A stretch of 39,800 nucleotides of DNA from Verrucomicrobiota bacterium (GTDB taxonomy: Bacteria > Verrucomicrobiota > Kiritimatiellia > RFP12 > UBA1067). The translations under genes were made by a program, and so were the position numbers. Shown piece by piece: positions 1 through 8,720 of the stretch (its first letter is position 1; each line of letters opens with the position of its first letter). The notes under the pieces are model-generated. The model saw only the letters and a program-made list of their open reading frames with translations, was not told where the DNA came from and ran no database searches. The DNA is taken from assembly GCA_023269675.1 (NCBI GenBank), contig JAHFSX010000020.1:70550-110349 (forward strand), written 5' to 3'.

Positions 1-693
1 GGGCGGTTCAACATCCAGAAGCTGACGGCCATCGCGGGCGGGGCCAAGGAATTTCAGAACAAGGCGTTCGGGGAGCGCAGCCTGCTGAGCTGGCGCGACA
101 AGGGCAAACGCACGACCCTCTGCTTTGCCGACCCCACGCTGGCCGTGATGTCGCAGGACGAGCGGCTGGTGCAGGAGGCGGTGGGGATCATCGACGGGCA
201 GGCCGCGGGCATGGGGGCGAACGGGCCCTTCGCCAAAGTGCTCGCGCACAAAAAGGGCCGTTTTCTCGCGGTGCAGGCGAACAACCTCGCGGCGCTGGCC
301 GGGGCGAACGTCCAGCTCCAGCTCCTGAAGCAGGCCGAGGCCCTGATGCTGGAGGTCGGGCAGACGCCCGGCGCGAACGGGCTGGACTGCGCGCTGGCCG
401 TCAAGGCGCCGACGCCTGAAATGGCGCAGCAGCTGAATCAGGCGGCGATGGGGCTGCAGGCGCTGTTCCAGCTGCAGGCGTCGCAGAACCCGGAGATGGC
501 GGCGGTCGCGCAGGGCGTCAAGGTGGGGCTGCAGGACACCTACGTGACGGTCAACCTCCAGGTGACGGAAGAGATGCTGCAGAAGCAGATCCGCGCGCGC
601 ATCGAGCAGCGCAAAGTCGCGCAGGCGGCGCGTCAAAACGCGCGCGCCGCGGCGGCCGAGGCCGGGAAGAAGCCGGACCGGCCGGTTTTTTGA
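1..693 (+). CDS. Hypothetical protein, C-terminal part (5' end outside window)
   Basis: The reading frame is open from base 1 and ends at TGA 691-693, giving 230 residues of the C-terminal part. I do not recognise the family with confidence. The visible part has an alpha/beta-like stretch (FADPTLAVMSQDERLVQEAV, then a helix-rich segment very rich in Ala and Gln) and a basic, Ala/Arg-rich tail. The phrase in which a value is tested and an index is checked resembles large uncharacterised exported proteins of Planctomycetes and Verrucomicrobia (DUF3352-like), but this is recall, not a match. No transmembrane segment is visible here. A short hairpin plus T-run follows 105 bases downstream, so it probably ends its transcription unit before fusA. 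Confidence 0.6.
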   Translation, partial: GRFNIQKLTAIAGGAKEFQNKAFGERSLLSWRDKGKRTTLCFADPTLAVMSQDERLVQEAVGIIDGQAAGMGANGPFAKVLAHKKGRFLAVQANNLAALAGANVQLQLLKQAEALMLEVGQTPGANGLDCALAVKAPTPEMAQQLNQAAMGLQALFQLQASQNPEMAAVAQGVKVGLQDTYVTVNLQVTEEMLQKQIRARIEQRKVAQAARQNARAAAAEAGKKPDRPVF

Positions 694-797
694 GGGTAAA
701 ACACGGTTTTTGCGCCACGTGAAGCGGAAAATGCGATTTTTCTGCTTTTTGCGCTTGAACTGTCACCCCAAAAAGTCAAAAATAGAAACTTTTAATT

Positions 798-818
798 GCC
801 CCCAAAAGGGCTTTTTTT
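798..818 (+). terminator. Short rho-independent terminator between the first gene and fusA
   Basis: GCCC (798-801) pairs with GGGC (808-811) and is followed by seven T (812-818). The stem is short, so it is probably weak. It separates the first gene from fusA. The rest of 694-903 shows no other clear signal apart from the fusA ribosome binding site. Confidence 0.45.
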
Positions 819-903
819 GTCGGATGACGGTGTCCGGCAGATGTCGGCTCAGACAAGAACACGGTAACCGACGAGACGAGAAGGCCACAAGGAGTCCAAG
901 ACC

Positions 904-2988
904 ATGCCCAGAACCATTCCGCTAGAGAGAGTACGCAACATCGGCATCATGGCGCACATCGATGCAGGCAAGACGACGTGCAGCGAGCGCATCCTTTTTT
1001 ATTCCGGCAAGAACTACAAGATCGGCGAGGTGCATGAAGGCGCCGCCACGATGGACTACATGGTGCAGGAGCAGGAACGCGGCATCACCATCACGTCAGC
1101 GGCGACGGCGGTCTCCTGGCGCGACCACCAGATCAGCCTGATCGACACGCCCGGACACGTGGACTTCACGGCCGAGGTGGAGCGCTCGCTGCGCGTGCTG
1201 GACGGCGCGGTCGCGCTGTTCTGCGCGGTGGGCGGCGTGCAGCCCCAGACCGAGCAGGTCTGGCGGCAGAGCGAGAAGTACGAAGTGCCGAAGCTGTGCA
1301 TGGTCAACAAGATGGACCGCGTCGGCGCCAACTTCTTCGGCGTGATCAACGAGATCCGCGAGACGCTGGGCGGCAACCCGGTGATGATGGTCTACCCGAT
1401 GGGCTCGGCCGAATCGTTCGTCGGCGTCGTCGACCTGCTGACCATGAAGGCGCTGACGTTCGACGAGGAGTCCCGGGGCGTCAAGGTGATCGAGAGCGAG
1501 ATCCCCGAAGAGTACCGCGAGGAGTGCGAGCGCCTGCACCTCGAGATGATGGAGCGGGCCGCCGAGCAGGACGAAGCGATGATGACCAAGTACTTCGAGA
1601 CCGGCTCGCTGAGCAACGAGGAGATCAAGCGCGGCATCCGCCTGGGCACGATCAACCGCACCCTGGTGCCGGCCTACTGCGGCACGGCGTTCAAGAACAA
1701 GGGCGTGCAGCCGCTGCTCGACGGCGTCATCGACTACCTGCCCTCGCCTCTGGACGTGGGCTCGGTGCACGCCGCCGACAACCCGGAGCTGATCCGCCGT
1801 CCGGATGACAAGGACCCCTTCTCCGGGCTGGCGTTCAAGATCCTGTCCGACAAGCACATGGGCAAGATCACCTTCGTGCGCATCTACTCGGGCACGCTGA
1901 AGGTGGGCGATCCGATCTACAACAGCACCATGGATGCCGACGCCCGCATCGGGCGCCTCTTCCGCATGCACGCCAACCGCCAGGAGGCCCTCGAAGAGGC
2001 TTACGCGGGCGACATCATCGCGGTGGTCGGACTCTCCAAGACCCGCACCGGCGACACGATCTGCGACCCCAAGAACCCGATCGTGCTGGAGTCGATCGAG
2101 TTCCCCGCGCCGGTGATCTCGATTTCGATCCGCCCCTCCTCGCGCAACGACAACGAGAAGCTCGGCAGCGCGCTGCACTCGCTGGCGCAGGAAGACCCGA
2201 CGTTCATCGTCAAGTTTGATCCCGAGACGAGCGAGACGATCATCTCCGGCATGGGCGAGCTGCACCTCGAAATCATCGTGGACCGCCTGCGCCGCGAGCA
2301 TAACGTGGAGTGCGAGGTGGGCAAGCCCGAGGTCGCCTACCGCGAGACCATCCGCCACATGGTGGACGGCGAGTACAAGCACGTCAAGCAGTCCGGCGGC
2401 CGCGGCCAGTACGCGCACGTCTGCATGCGCCTCGAGCCGCAGGAGCCGGGCCACGGATTCGCCTTCGTCAACGAAGTCAAGGGCGGCGTGATCCCGAACG
2501 AGTACATCCCGGCGGTCGAGAAGGGCGTCATCAAGGCGATGGAGAGCGGCCCGTGCGGCGGCTTCCCGGTGGTGGACGTCAAGGTCGTCCTGCACTACGG
2601 TTCGTACCACGAGGTCGACTCCAACGAGTTCGCCTTCATCGAGTGCGCGCGCCAGTGCTTCAAGAACCTCTTCCTCAAAGGCAACCCGCTACTGCTGGAG
2701 CCGATCATGAGCGTCGAGGTGGCCGTGCCCGAAGATTACATGGGCACCGCGACCGGCTCGCTCTGCTCGCGCCGCGGACGCGTCGAGGGCATGGACGACA
2801 AGGGGGGCACCAAACTGGTCCGCGGCTTCGTGCCGTTGGGCGAGATGTTCGGCTACTCCAGCGCGATCCGTACGGTCACCCAGGGCCGCGGCGCGTACAC
2901 GATGTCGTTCGAGCGGTACGAGGGCGTGCCCTTCGAGCTGGCCGAGTCGATCATCGAGAAGCGCAAGAAGGAAGGCAAGGTGCGTTAA
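904..2988 (+). CDS. fusA: Elongation factor G
   Basis: Translational GTPase that moves tRNA and mRNA through the ribosome after peptide bond formation and helps split ribosomes with RRF. The 694-residue length is normal for EF-G. The G domain shows G1 AHIDAGKTT (residues 17-25), the switch region RGITITSAA, G3 DTPGHVDF and G4 NKMD. Domains II to V follow, with the typical GMGELHLEI motif of domain III and the SGGRGQYAHV motif of domain IV. The ATG at 904 has AAGGAG at 889-894. It stands alone, without rpsL, rpsG or tuf next to it, and is closed by a strong terminator. Bacteria may carry a second EF-G paralogue; the intact switch regions and domain IV argue for a working translation factor here. 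Confidence 0.98.
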   Translation: MPRTIPLERVRNIGIMAHIDAGKTTCSERILFYSGKNYKIGEVHEGAATMDYMVQEQERGITITSAATAVSWRDHQISLIDTPGHVDFTAEVERSLRVLDGAVALFCAVGGVQPQTEQVWRQSEKYEVPKLCMVNKMDRVGANFFGVINEIRETLGGNPVMMVYPMGSAESFVGVVDLLTMKALTFDEESRGVKVIESEIPEEYREECERLHLEMMERAAEQDEAMMTKYFETGSLSNEEIKRGIRLGTINRTLVPAYCGTAFKNKGVQPLLDGVIDYLPSPLDVGSVHAADNPELIRRPDDKDPFSGLAFKILSDKHMGKITFVRIYSGTLKVGDPIYNSTMDADARIGRLFRMHANRQEALEEAYAGDIIAVVGLSKTRTGDTICDPKNPIVLESIEFPAPVISISIRPSSRNDNEKLGSALHSLAQEDPTFIVKFDPETSETIISGMGELHLEIIVDRLRREHNVECEVGKPEVAYRETIRHMVDGEYKHVKQSGGRGQYAHVCMRLEPQEPGHGFAFVNEVKGGVIPNEYIPAVEKGVIKAMESGPCGGFPVVDVKVVLHYGSYHEVDSNEFAFIECARQCFKNLFLKGNPLLLEPIMSVEVAVPEDYMGTATGSLCSRRGRVEGMDDKGGTKLVRGFVPLGEMFGYSSAIRTVTQGRGAYTMSFERYEGVPFELAESIIEKRKKEGKVR

Positions 2989-3013
2989 GCGCCTGCTGAA
3001 CCTAAGCTGAAAA

Positions 3014-3041
3014 GGCCGCCCGTCCGGGCGGCCTTTTTTTT
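3014..3041 (+). terminator. Rho-independent terminator of fusA
   Basis: Perfect 8-bp stem GGCCGCCC (3014-3021) with GGGCGGCC (3026-3033), a GTCC tetraloop and eight T (3034-3041), 25 bases after the fusA stop. Confidence 0.92.
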
Positions 3042-3090
3042 GCCCTGAGGCGCTCAGGCCGCCGTCCGCGCAGGGAGCAAACAAAAGTGC

Positions 3091-3118
3091 TTGCCTAAAT
3101 TGTCAGGGCGGGTATATT
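3091..3118 (+). promoter_or_regulatory. Sigma-70-like promoter for the cheBR/kinase operon
   Basis: TTGCCT (3091-3096) and TATATT (3113-3118) are separated by 16 bases. The predicted start of transcription, near 3125, falls inside the palindrome 3119-3137. The position between the fusA terminator and the CheB-CheR gene fits its role. Confidence 0.5.
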
Positions 3119-3137
3119 TTTAACCGAATAGGTTAAA
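3119..3137 (+). promoter_or_regulatory. Palindromic operator candidate at the start of transcription
   Basis: TTTAACC (3119-3125), spacer GAATA, GGTTAAA (3131-3137): perfect 7-bp arms directly after the -10 box. A protein bound here would block the promoter, so a repressor site is the natural reading. There is no T-run, so a terminator is unlikely. The regulator is unknown. Confidence 0.45.
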
Positions 3138-3182
3138 CATGCTTTCAGGCGGCAACGAAGGCGACAACACGGACAAGGCTTC

Positions 3183-6100
3183 ATGACCTCCAAAAAAAAA
3201 GAGCACGCGCAAGCGGCTGAGGCGCGCGCGGGGGATGCCGCCGGGCCGCGGCCGGGGGGGCAGGGCGCCGCCGGCTTCCCCGTCGTGGGCATCGGCGCTT
3301 CGGCCGGCGGCCTGGCGGCGTTCGAAGCCTTTTTCGCCGGGCTGCCCGGCGAGACCGATCCCGGCATGGCCTTCGTGCTGGTGCAGCACCTGGCCCCGGA
3401 CCACAAGAGCATCCTCACCGACCTCATCCGGCGCTACACCCGCATGCAGGTCTTCGAGGTCGAGGACGGCATGGTGGTGCGTCCGAACTGCGCCTACATC
3501 ATCCCTCCCAACCGCGACATGGCCTTTCTGAACGGCACGCTCCAGCTGATGGAGCCCTCCGCTCCCCGCGGCCAGCGCCTGCCCATCGACTTCTTCTTCC
3601 GCTCCCTGGCCCAGGACCAGCGAGAGCGGGCCATCTGCATCGTGCTTTCGGGCACAGGCAGCGACGGCACCCTGGGCGTGCGGGCCATCAAGGGCGAGGG
3701 CGGCATGGCCATGGTTCAAAACCCCGCTTCCGCCGAGTACGACGGCATGCCGCGCAGCGCCCTCGCCACCGGCCTGGTGGACTACGAGCTTCCGCCCTCC
3801 GAGATGCCGGCCCAGCTCATCGACTATGTGGCGCGGGCCTTCGGCAATCCCCCCCGGCCCGCCGCGATCCCTGAGCCCAAGGCCGAGAACGCGCTGAAGA
3901 AGATCTTTATCCTGCTGCGCGCCCAGACCGGCCACGACTTTTCACAGTACAAGCCGAGCACCATCCATCGACGCATCGAGCGGCGCTTGGCCGTCCAGCA
4001 GATCGACACGCTCGGCGGATACGTCAAGTATCTGCAGCGGACGCCGGCGGAGGTGGAGGCGCTGTTCCGCGACCTGCTGATCGGGGTCACCAGTTTCTTC
4101 CGCGATCCGGAGGCCTTCAAGGCGCTCGCGGAGCAGGGCCTCCCCAGGCTCTTTGCCGGCAAACCCGCGGGCGCGTTGGTCCGCATCTGGGCTCCGGGAT
4201 GCTCCACCGGCGAGGAGGCCTACTCCCTCGCCATCCTCGTGCAGGAGCACATGGAGACGCTGAAGCAGAGTTACAAAGTGCAGGTGTTCGCCACCGACAT
4301 CGACAGCCGCTCGATCGCGGCGGCCCGTGCCGGCCTCTACCCGTCCAGCATCGCCGCCGATGTCTCTCCTGAGCGGCTGGGGCGCTTTTTTGTGGCCGTG
4401 CCCGACGGCAGCGCCTTCCGCATCAACAAAGGCATACGGGACCTGCTGGTCTTTTCCGAACAGAACATCATCAAAGACCCGCCCTTTTCCAAGCTCGACC
4501 TCATCAGCTGCCGCAACCTCCTGATCTATCTGGGCGGGGAGTTGCAGAAGCGGCTCATTCCCCTGTTCCACTACGCGCTGAACCCGGGCGGGCTGCTCTT
4601 CCTGGGCACTTCCGAGACCGTGGGCGAGTTTGGCGAGCTGTTTGGCGTGCTGGACCACAAGGCGAAGCTCTACCAGCGCAAGGAGGATTTTTCCGGCGCG
4701 CAGCGCGCGGCCCTGGGGCGGATTCTCCCGCCCTTGACGACGCTGTCTGCGGCGGTTCCGCAGGGTGCGGCAAAGACGGCCGGCCCCGCGAGGCCGCCCC
4801 TGCGCGAGCTGGCCGAACAGGCGATCCTGCAGCAGGTCGCCCCGGTCGGCGTGCTCGTCAACGGCCAGGGCGACATCCTCTACCTCCACGGACGCACAGG
4901 GATGTACCTGGAACCGGCACCGGGCGAGGCCGGCATCAACAATATCCTGAAGATGGCCCGCGAAGGGCTGCGCCGCGAACTGATCGCGGCCCTGCACAAA
5001 GCCGTCAGAAGCGGGGAGACCGTGCGTGCTCCGGGCCTCAGCGTCAAAACCAACGGGCACTTCACCACGGTCAACCTGACGGTCTGCCCCGTGGCGGCCC
5101 GCCCCGCCTGTGCCGAGCCGGGACCGCGTGCCGAACGGGCAGAACCTGCCGCGGCAGCGGAGGCACCCCTGTATCTGGTCGTCCTGGAGGATGTGCCTGC
5201 TCCGAACGGGCCGAACGTGCCGCCGCCGGAGTTGCCGGGCGGCGGGGCGGCGCCGGAAACCCGCGCGCAGGGCCCGGCCGCCGGCGGGCTCGCCGCAGAC
5301 GCGAGCATCGCGGCGCTCAGGCAGGAACTGCGGGCCAAGGAAGAATATCTCCAGTCCACCAACGAGGAGCTGGAGACCGCAAACGAGGAACTGAAATCCT
5401 CCAACGAGGAGATGCAGTCGGTCAACGAAGAAATGCAGTCCACCAACGAGGAGCTCGAGACCTCCAAGGAAGAGCTGCAGTCGGTCAACGAGGAGCTGGC
5501 CACGGTCAACGCCGAACTGCAGACCAAGGTGGCGGACCTGTCGCGGGCCAACAACGACATGAACAACCTGCTGGCCGGCACGGGCATCGGCACCGTCTTT
5601 GTGGACCATCAGCTGCGCATCCTGCGCTTCACCCCCGCCGCGACCCGGATCATCAACATGATCCTGAGCGATGTGGGGCGGCCCGTGGCGCATGTCGTCA
5701 CCAACCTCGTCGGCTATGACCGTCTCGTGGCGGACGCGAAGGGCGTGCTGGACACGCTGGTTCCCAAGGAGGTGGACGTGCAGACCGCGGAGGGCGCGTG
5801 GTACACGATGCGCATCCAGCCGTACCGCACGCTCGACAACGTGATCGAGGGCGCGGTCATCACCTTTGTCGACATCACGGAGATGAAGCGGGCCGAGGTG
5901 GAGCTGCGCCGTCTGGCCGTGGTGGTGCGCGACGCGTATGACGCCATCACGGTCCGCGATTTGGAGGGCCGCATCCTGGCGTGGAACCCGGGAGCCGAGC
6001 GGCTCTACGGCTGGAGCGAGGCCGAAGCGTTGAAGAAGAACTTCCGCGACCTGATCCCGGAGAGCCAGCGCGAGGAGGCGGAGGCCAAGACACTGCAGCT

Positions 6101-6257
6101 TAGCCGGGCCGACGTTCTGGAACCGTACCGCACGCAGCGGCTCGCCAAGGACGGGCGTGTCGTGGAGGTGTGGCTGACCTCAACGGCGCTGGTCAACGAT
6201 TCCGGCCAGGCGTATGCGGTTGCGACGACCGAGCGGGAGATCGGACAGAAAAAATGA
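3183..6257 (+). CDS. CheB-CheR-PAS fusion (chemoreceptor methylesterase/methyltransferase signalling protein)
   Basis: A 1024-residue multidomain signalling protein. Residues about 33-220 are a CheB methylesterase domain with the catalytic triad visible: Ser40 in GIGASAGG, His69 in VQHLAPDH and Asp161 in GTGSDGTLG. Residues about 240-500 are CheR, with the N-terminal helical domain and the SAM-binding motif APGCSTGEEAYS near residue 335. Residues about 709-786 form a long coiled coil of repeated NEEL/NEEM units, followed by a PAS domain (about 790-880) and a second PAS (about 905-1020). It lacks the N-terminal receiver that controls classical CheB. The C-terminal kinase found in many CheBR-PAS proteins is also missing; it is the next gene, 12 bases downstream. 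There is no chemoreceptor or flagellar gene nearby, so a role outside classical chemotaxis is likely. The ATG at 3183 is weakly supported by an upstream AAGG. Confidence 0.93.
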   Translation: MTSKKKEHAQAAEARAGDAAGPRPGGQGAAGFPVVGIGASAGGLAAFEAFFAGLPGETDPGMAFVLVQHLAPDHKSILTDLIRRYTRMQVFEVEDGMVVRPNCAYIIPPNRDMAFLNGTLQLMEPSAPRGQRLPIDFFFRSLAQDQRERAICIVLSGTGSDGTLGVRAIKGEGGMAMVQNPASAEYDGMPRSALATGLVDYELPPSEMPAQLIDYVARAFGNPPRPAAIPEPKAENALKKIFILLRAQTGHDFSQYKPSTIHRRIERRLAVQQIDTLGGYVKYLQRTPAEVEALFRDLLIGVTSFFRDPEAFKALAEQGLPRLFAGKPAGALVRIWAPGCSTGEEAYSLAILVQEHMETLKQSYKVQVFATDIDSRSIAAARAGLYPSSIAADVSPERLGRFFVAVPDGSAFRINKGIRDLLVFSEQNIIKDPPFSKLDLISCRNLLIYLGGELQKRLIPLFHYALNPGGLLFLGTSETVGEFGELFGVLDHKAKLYQRKEDFSGAQRAALGRILPPLTTLSAAVPQGAAKTAGPARPPLRELAEQAILQQVAPVGVLVNGQGDILYLHGRTGMYLEPAPGEAGINNILKMAREGLRRELIAALHKAVRSGETVRAPGLSVKTNGHFTTVNLTVCPVAARPACAEPGPRAERAEPAAAAEAPLYLVVLEDVPAPNGPNVPPPELPGGGAAPETRAQGPAAGGLAADASIAALRQELRAKEEYLQSTNEELETANEELKSSNEEMQSVNEEMQSTNEELETSKEELQSVNEELATVNAELQTKVADLSRANNDMNNLLAGTGIGTVFVDHQLRILRFTPAATRIINMILSDVGRPVAHVVTNLVGYDRLVADAKGVLDTLVPKEVDVQTAEGAWYTMRIQPYRTLDNVIEGAVITFVDITEMKRAEVELRRLAVVVRDAYDAITVRDLEGRILAWNPGAERLYGWSEAEALKKNFRDLIPESQREEAEAKTLQLSRADVLEPYRTQRLAKDGRVVEVWLTSTALVNDSGQAYAVATTEREIGQKK

Positions 6258-6269
6258 AGGAGTCCCTCC

Positions 6270-7760
6270 ATGACCGGCACGGATGAACGGCCCGGGCAGG
6301 CCGGCCCTTCGACGCCGGACGGCCGTCCGAGCCTAGGACAGGCGCTGCGCCGCCATGCCGAGGAGCGCGTCCGGGAAGATGCGGCGCTGCCACCGGAGAG
6401 CCGTGAGCCGCTGTCGCCCGAAAAAACGGCGCAGGCGCTCCACGAACTGCGCGTGCATCAGATCGAGCTGGAGATGCAGAACGAGGAGCTGCGTCGGGCG
6501 CAGGCGGAACTGGACGCCGCGCGGGCGCGTTATTTTGACCTCTACGAACTGGCGCCGGTGGGCTATTGCACCTTAAGCGGAAAGGGGCTGATCGTGGAGG
6601 CCAACTTGACCGCGGCTTCCCTGCTGGGCGTGGCCCGCAGCGCGCTGGTCAGGCAGCCGCTTTCCCGGTTCGTCCTCAAGGAGGACCAGGACATATACTA
6701 CCTGCACCGCAAACAGCTCTTTAAGAGGCATGCGGCTCCGCTGCCGGGCGCAGTGCCGGCCGGGCCTGCCAACGGACCTCAGACGTGTGAACTGCGCATG
6801 GTGAAGCCGGACGGGACGGTCTTCTGGGCGCATCTGGCGGCCGTCGCCACGCAAGATGAGGAGGCGCGGTTGCTCCCGTCCCGGGAGGGGCAGTCAAGCG
6901 CGGGCCCTTCGGCGAACGCGGAAACGGCTCCGCCGACAAGTTCGGGTCCGGCTGGCAATGACGAGACCGTGTGCCGCGTGACGCTGAGCGACGTCACCGA
7001 GCGCAAGCGCGCCGAAGAGATCCTGGTGGGTTACAACGAGGCGCTGGAGCGTCGCGTGGCCGAGCGTACCGCCGTGGCGGAGAATCGGGCGCGGCAGCTT
7101 CAGGCGTTGGACCGGCGGCTGATATGCGCCGAGGAAGCGGAGCGCCAGCGGATCGCGCATGTGCTCCACGAGCAGGTGCAGCAGATCCTCATGGCCGCCA
7201 GGATGACCCTGTGCACGGGTGTCCAGCGGGTCAAGCTCCCGGATGCGCAGGAACCGTTTCAGGCCGTTGACCGGATGCTCCGGGATGCCCTGGCGGAAAT
7301 CCGGGTTCTCGTGCACCAGATGGTGCCGCCGGGCCTCCGCGAAGGCGGGCTCCTGGAGGCGGTCACGTGGCTGTCGCGGCAAATGCGCGAGCGGTTTGAC
7401 CTTTCCGTCACCGTCACGGCCGAAGAGCGGCTGCCGCCGCTGGATGACGAGGTCAGCATATGCGCCTATCATGCGGTGCGGGAGATGCTGCAGAACATCG
7501 GCACGCATGCCAAGGTCAGGCATGCGGAGGTGGTTTTCAGGCGGCAGGCGGACGGGTGGATGAACCTTTGCGTGCGGGACGGCGGGGTTGGGTTTACGGT
7601 ATCGGAGTCCGCGGCAGGCGGCGGCTTGGTCAGCATTCGTGAACGGGTCGAGGGGTTTGGCGGCAGGATGGAGATCGTCAGCGCCAAGGGGCAGGGTACT
7701 TCGGTCAGCCTCATCCTGCCGGCGCAAGAGCCGGGGGCAGGTGAGCCCAACAGGGCATAG
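6270..7760 (+). CDS. PAS-domain sensor histidine kinase (HisKA_3, NarL/DegS type)
   Basis: A 496-residue soluble kinase with no membrane segment. After a coiled-coil start comes a PAS domain (about residues 85-160, YELAPVGYCTLSGKGLIVEAN), then a HisKA_3 dimerisation domain with EEAERQRIAHVLHEQVQQ; His300 in LHE is the expected phosphorylated residue. The C-terminal HATPase_c has an N-box (EMLQNIGTHAKVRHA), G1 (DGGVGF) and G2 (GGGLVSIRERVEGFGG). It starts 12 bases after the CheB-CheR gene, with AAGGAG at 6257-6262 overlapping that stop codon, so the two are translated from one message. Together they look like one CheBR-PAS-kinase polypeptide split in two. No NarL-type response regulator is adjacent, so its partner is elsewhere. 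Confidence 0.93.
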   Translation: MTGTDERPGQAGPSTPDGRPSLGQALRRHAEERVREDAALPPESREPLSPEKTAQALHELRVHQIELEMQNEELRRAQAELDAARARYFDLYELAPVGYCTLSGKGLIVEANLTAASLLGVARSALVRQPLSRFVLKEDQDIYYLHRKQLFKRHAAPLPGAVPAGPANGPQTCELRMVKPDGTVFWAHLAAVATQDEEARLLPSREGQSSAGPSANAETAPPTSSGPAGNDETVCRVTLSDVTERKRAEEILVGYNEALERRVAERTAVAENRARQLQALDRRLICAEEAERQRIAHVLHEQVQQILMAARMTLCTGVQRVKLPDAQEPFQAVDRMLRDALAEIRVLVHQMVPPGLREGGLLEAVTWLSRQMRERFDLSVTVTAEERLPPLDDEVSICAYHAVREMLQNIGTHAKVRHAEVVFRRQADGWMNLCVRDGGVGFTVSESAAGGGLVSIRERVEGFGGRMEIVSAKGQGTSVSLILPAQEPGAGEPNRA

Positions 7761-7844
7761 GCAGACGCGAGGCGGGTGTCCACTCGTGTGGTCTCCCGCA
7801 AATCATGAGACCGTTCGTTGCTTTGTGGGCTGAACACGTTCGTA

Positions 7845-7905
7845 GTACCGCCTTTAGGCGGAATCCCAAGGCATCCCGGCACCGGTTTCCGCCTGAAGGC
7901 GGTAC
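7845..7905. repeat. REP-like palindrome doublet, family A
   Basis: Copy 1, GTACCGCCTTTAGGCGGAA (7845-7863), and copy 2 on the other strand (7887-7905) match at 18 of 19 positions. Each copy folds on its own: CCGCCT pairs with AGGCGG. The same layout with a changed stem pair is found at 34067-34126. Confidence 0.8.
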
Positions 7906-8009
7906 AACAAACCCAAGACCGCGTATTGCCATTCGAGGGACACTTCATGAGCTGTTTCGACGTTCCGCTACAGGTGCGCGTCACGCTTTTAAAGTGACCC
8001 GCAGAAATG

Positions 8010-8053
8010 AAAAAAAGCCCAAGGCGGCGACCCTTTTAGGCCTGGCCTCGGGC
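8010..8053 (-). terminator. Rho-independent terminator of hsp20
   Basis: Read on the minus strand, GCCCGAGGC (8053-8045) pairs with GCCTTGGGC (8025-8017; one G-T pair) and is followed by seven T (8016-8010). The loop is long (19 bases) and may contain a further short helix. It lies about 70 bases after the hsp20 stop. Confidence 0.65.
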
Positions 8054-8122
8054 AGCTATATAACTCATCTTTTAGGATTGAATCGATAACCGCATCCTTC
8101 CTGATATATAATTACACGCCAA

Positions 8123-8641
8123 TTAAGCCGCAATCACATCAATCCGCTTACGCTGCGACTTGCCCTGTTCTGTCTTTGGCAGCGTCAGCGTCAGAACACC
8201 TTTCTTAAATTCAGCTTTCACTTTGTCCCGGTCAATACCTTCAGGCAGTTGGATCGAGCGGCTGAACTCTCCGTAGCTCACCTCGGAAACGTAGTAGTCA
8301 CGATGCTTATCCTCGTGTTCGCGTTTCTTTTCGCCGCGGACCGAGAGTTCACGCCCTTCCAAACTGACCTCAATGTCCTTCTCGTCCATGCCAGGCAACT
8401 CGGCTTTGACGCAGAACTCCTCATCGCTTTCCGACACTTCGAAGCTCGGAACCTCGGCCGTCCACTCCTCGCCTCTCCTTAAGAGGGGACTACGGCCCCA
8501 GCCCCGATCGAAATCCTCGAAGAAGTTTTCAAACATATGAGTCATTCTCCGCTCGAGCTGGTCCAAAGTAGGATCTTCCCAGCGGGAGCGAGAGGGCACC
8601 ACTTCCTCGCTTTTTTTCCTCCAAGGGATCAGATCTTTCAT
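8123..8641 (-). CDS. Small heat shock protein, Hsp20/alpha-crystallin family
   Basis: ATP-independent chaperone that binds unfolding proteins in the cytoplasm and holds them for DnaK/ClpB. The 172 residues comprise an N-terminal arm (WRKKSEEVVPSRSRWEDP), an alpha-crystallin domain (about residues 60-160, from VPSFEVSESDEEFCVKAELP to the GVLTLTLPK signature) and a short basic tail with KRIDV. An upstream ATG at 8659 is in frame, but AAAGGAG (8650-8656) lies within those first codons and sits 8 bases before the ATG at 8641, which decides the start. It is monocistronic, with its own terminator and a sigma-54-like promoter upstream. Confidence 0.95.
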   Translation of the reverse strand: MKDLIPWRKKSEEVVPSRSRWEDPTLDQLERRMTHMFENFFEDFDRGWGRSPLLRRGEEWTAEVPSFEVSESDEEFCVKAELPGMDEKDIEVSLEGRELSVRGEKKREHEDKHRDYYVSEVSYGEFSRSIQLPEGIDRDKVKAEFKKGVLTLTLPKTEQGKSQRKRIDVIAA

Positions 8642-8664
8642 GATGTTGTCTCCTTTCATCTATC

Positions 8665-8680
8665 CATGTCCATAGACATG
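8665..8680. promoter_or_regulatory. Palindrome in the hsp20 leader
   Basis: CATGTC (8665-8670), CATA, GACATG (8675-8680): perfect 6-bp arms between the predicted transcription start and the hsp20 start codon. It could be an operator or a leader hairpin. It is not a CIRCE element, whose arms are TTAGCACTC-like. Confidence 0.3.
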
Positions 8681-8704
8681 TCTGAATCATTCTGATTTAT
8701 ATAA

Positions 8705-8720
8705 TGCATGAAAAGTGCCA
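8705..8720 (-). promoter_or_regulatory. Candidate sigma-54 (-24/-12) promoter of hsp20
   Basis: On the minus strand the sequence reads TGGCAC, five bases, ATGCA. This keeps GG and GC exactly ten bases apart and matches the -24 consensus TGGCAC fully and the -12 consensus TTGCA in four of five positions. Transcription would start near 8693, about 50 bases before the start codon. A nearby TATATAA could instead be a sigma-70 -10 box, but I see no good -35 at proper spacing. Confidence 0.45.

Larger units (their letters stand above)
7761..8122. other. Intergenic region between the kinase and hsp20
   Basis: I see no gene in these 362 bases. It holds a palindromic repeat doublet (7845-7905) and the hsp20 terminator (8010-8053). 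An AT-rich stretch at about 8054-8120 lies between that terminator and the hsp20 stop codon. Confidence 0.6.

Noticed and set aside
1096..2610. Long minus-strand open frame opposite fusA (504 codons)
   Set aside because: It is the antisense shadow of EF-G in GC-rich DNA; its translation is His/Ala/Asp-rich low-complexity and has no domain.
3942..5693. 583-codon minus-strand frame opposite the CheB-CheR gene
   Set aside because: Shadow frame; composition dominated by Arg, Gly and Gln and no start signal.
7845..7905. CRISPR-like or riboswitch reading of the palindromic repeats
   Set aside because: Repeats come as inverted pairs, not regular direct repeats with spacers, and no cas gene is present; no known riboswitch core fits.
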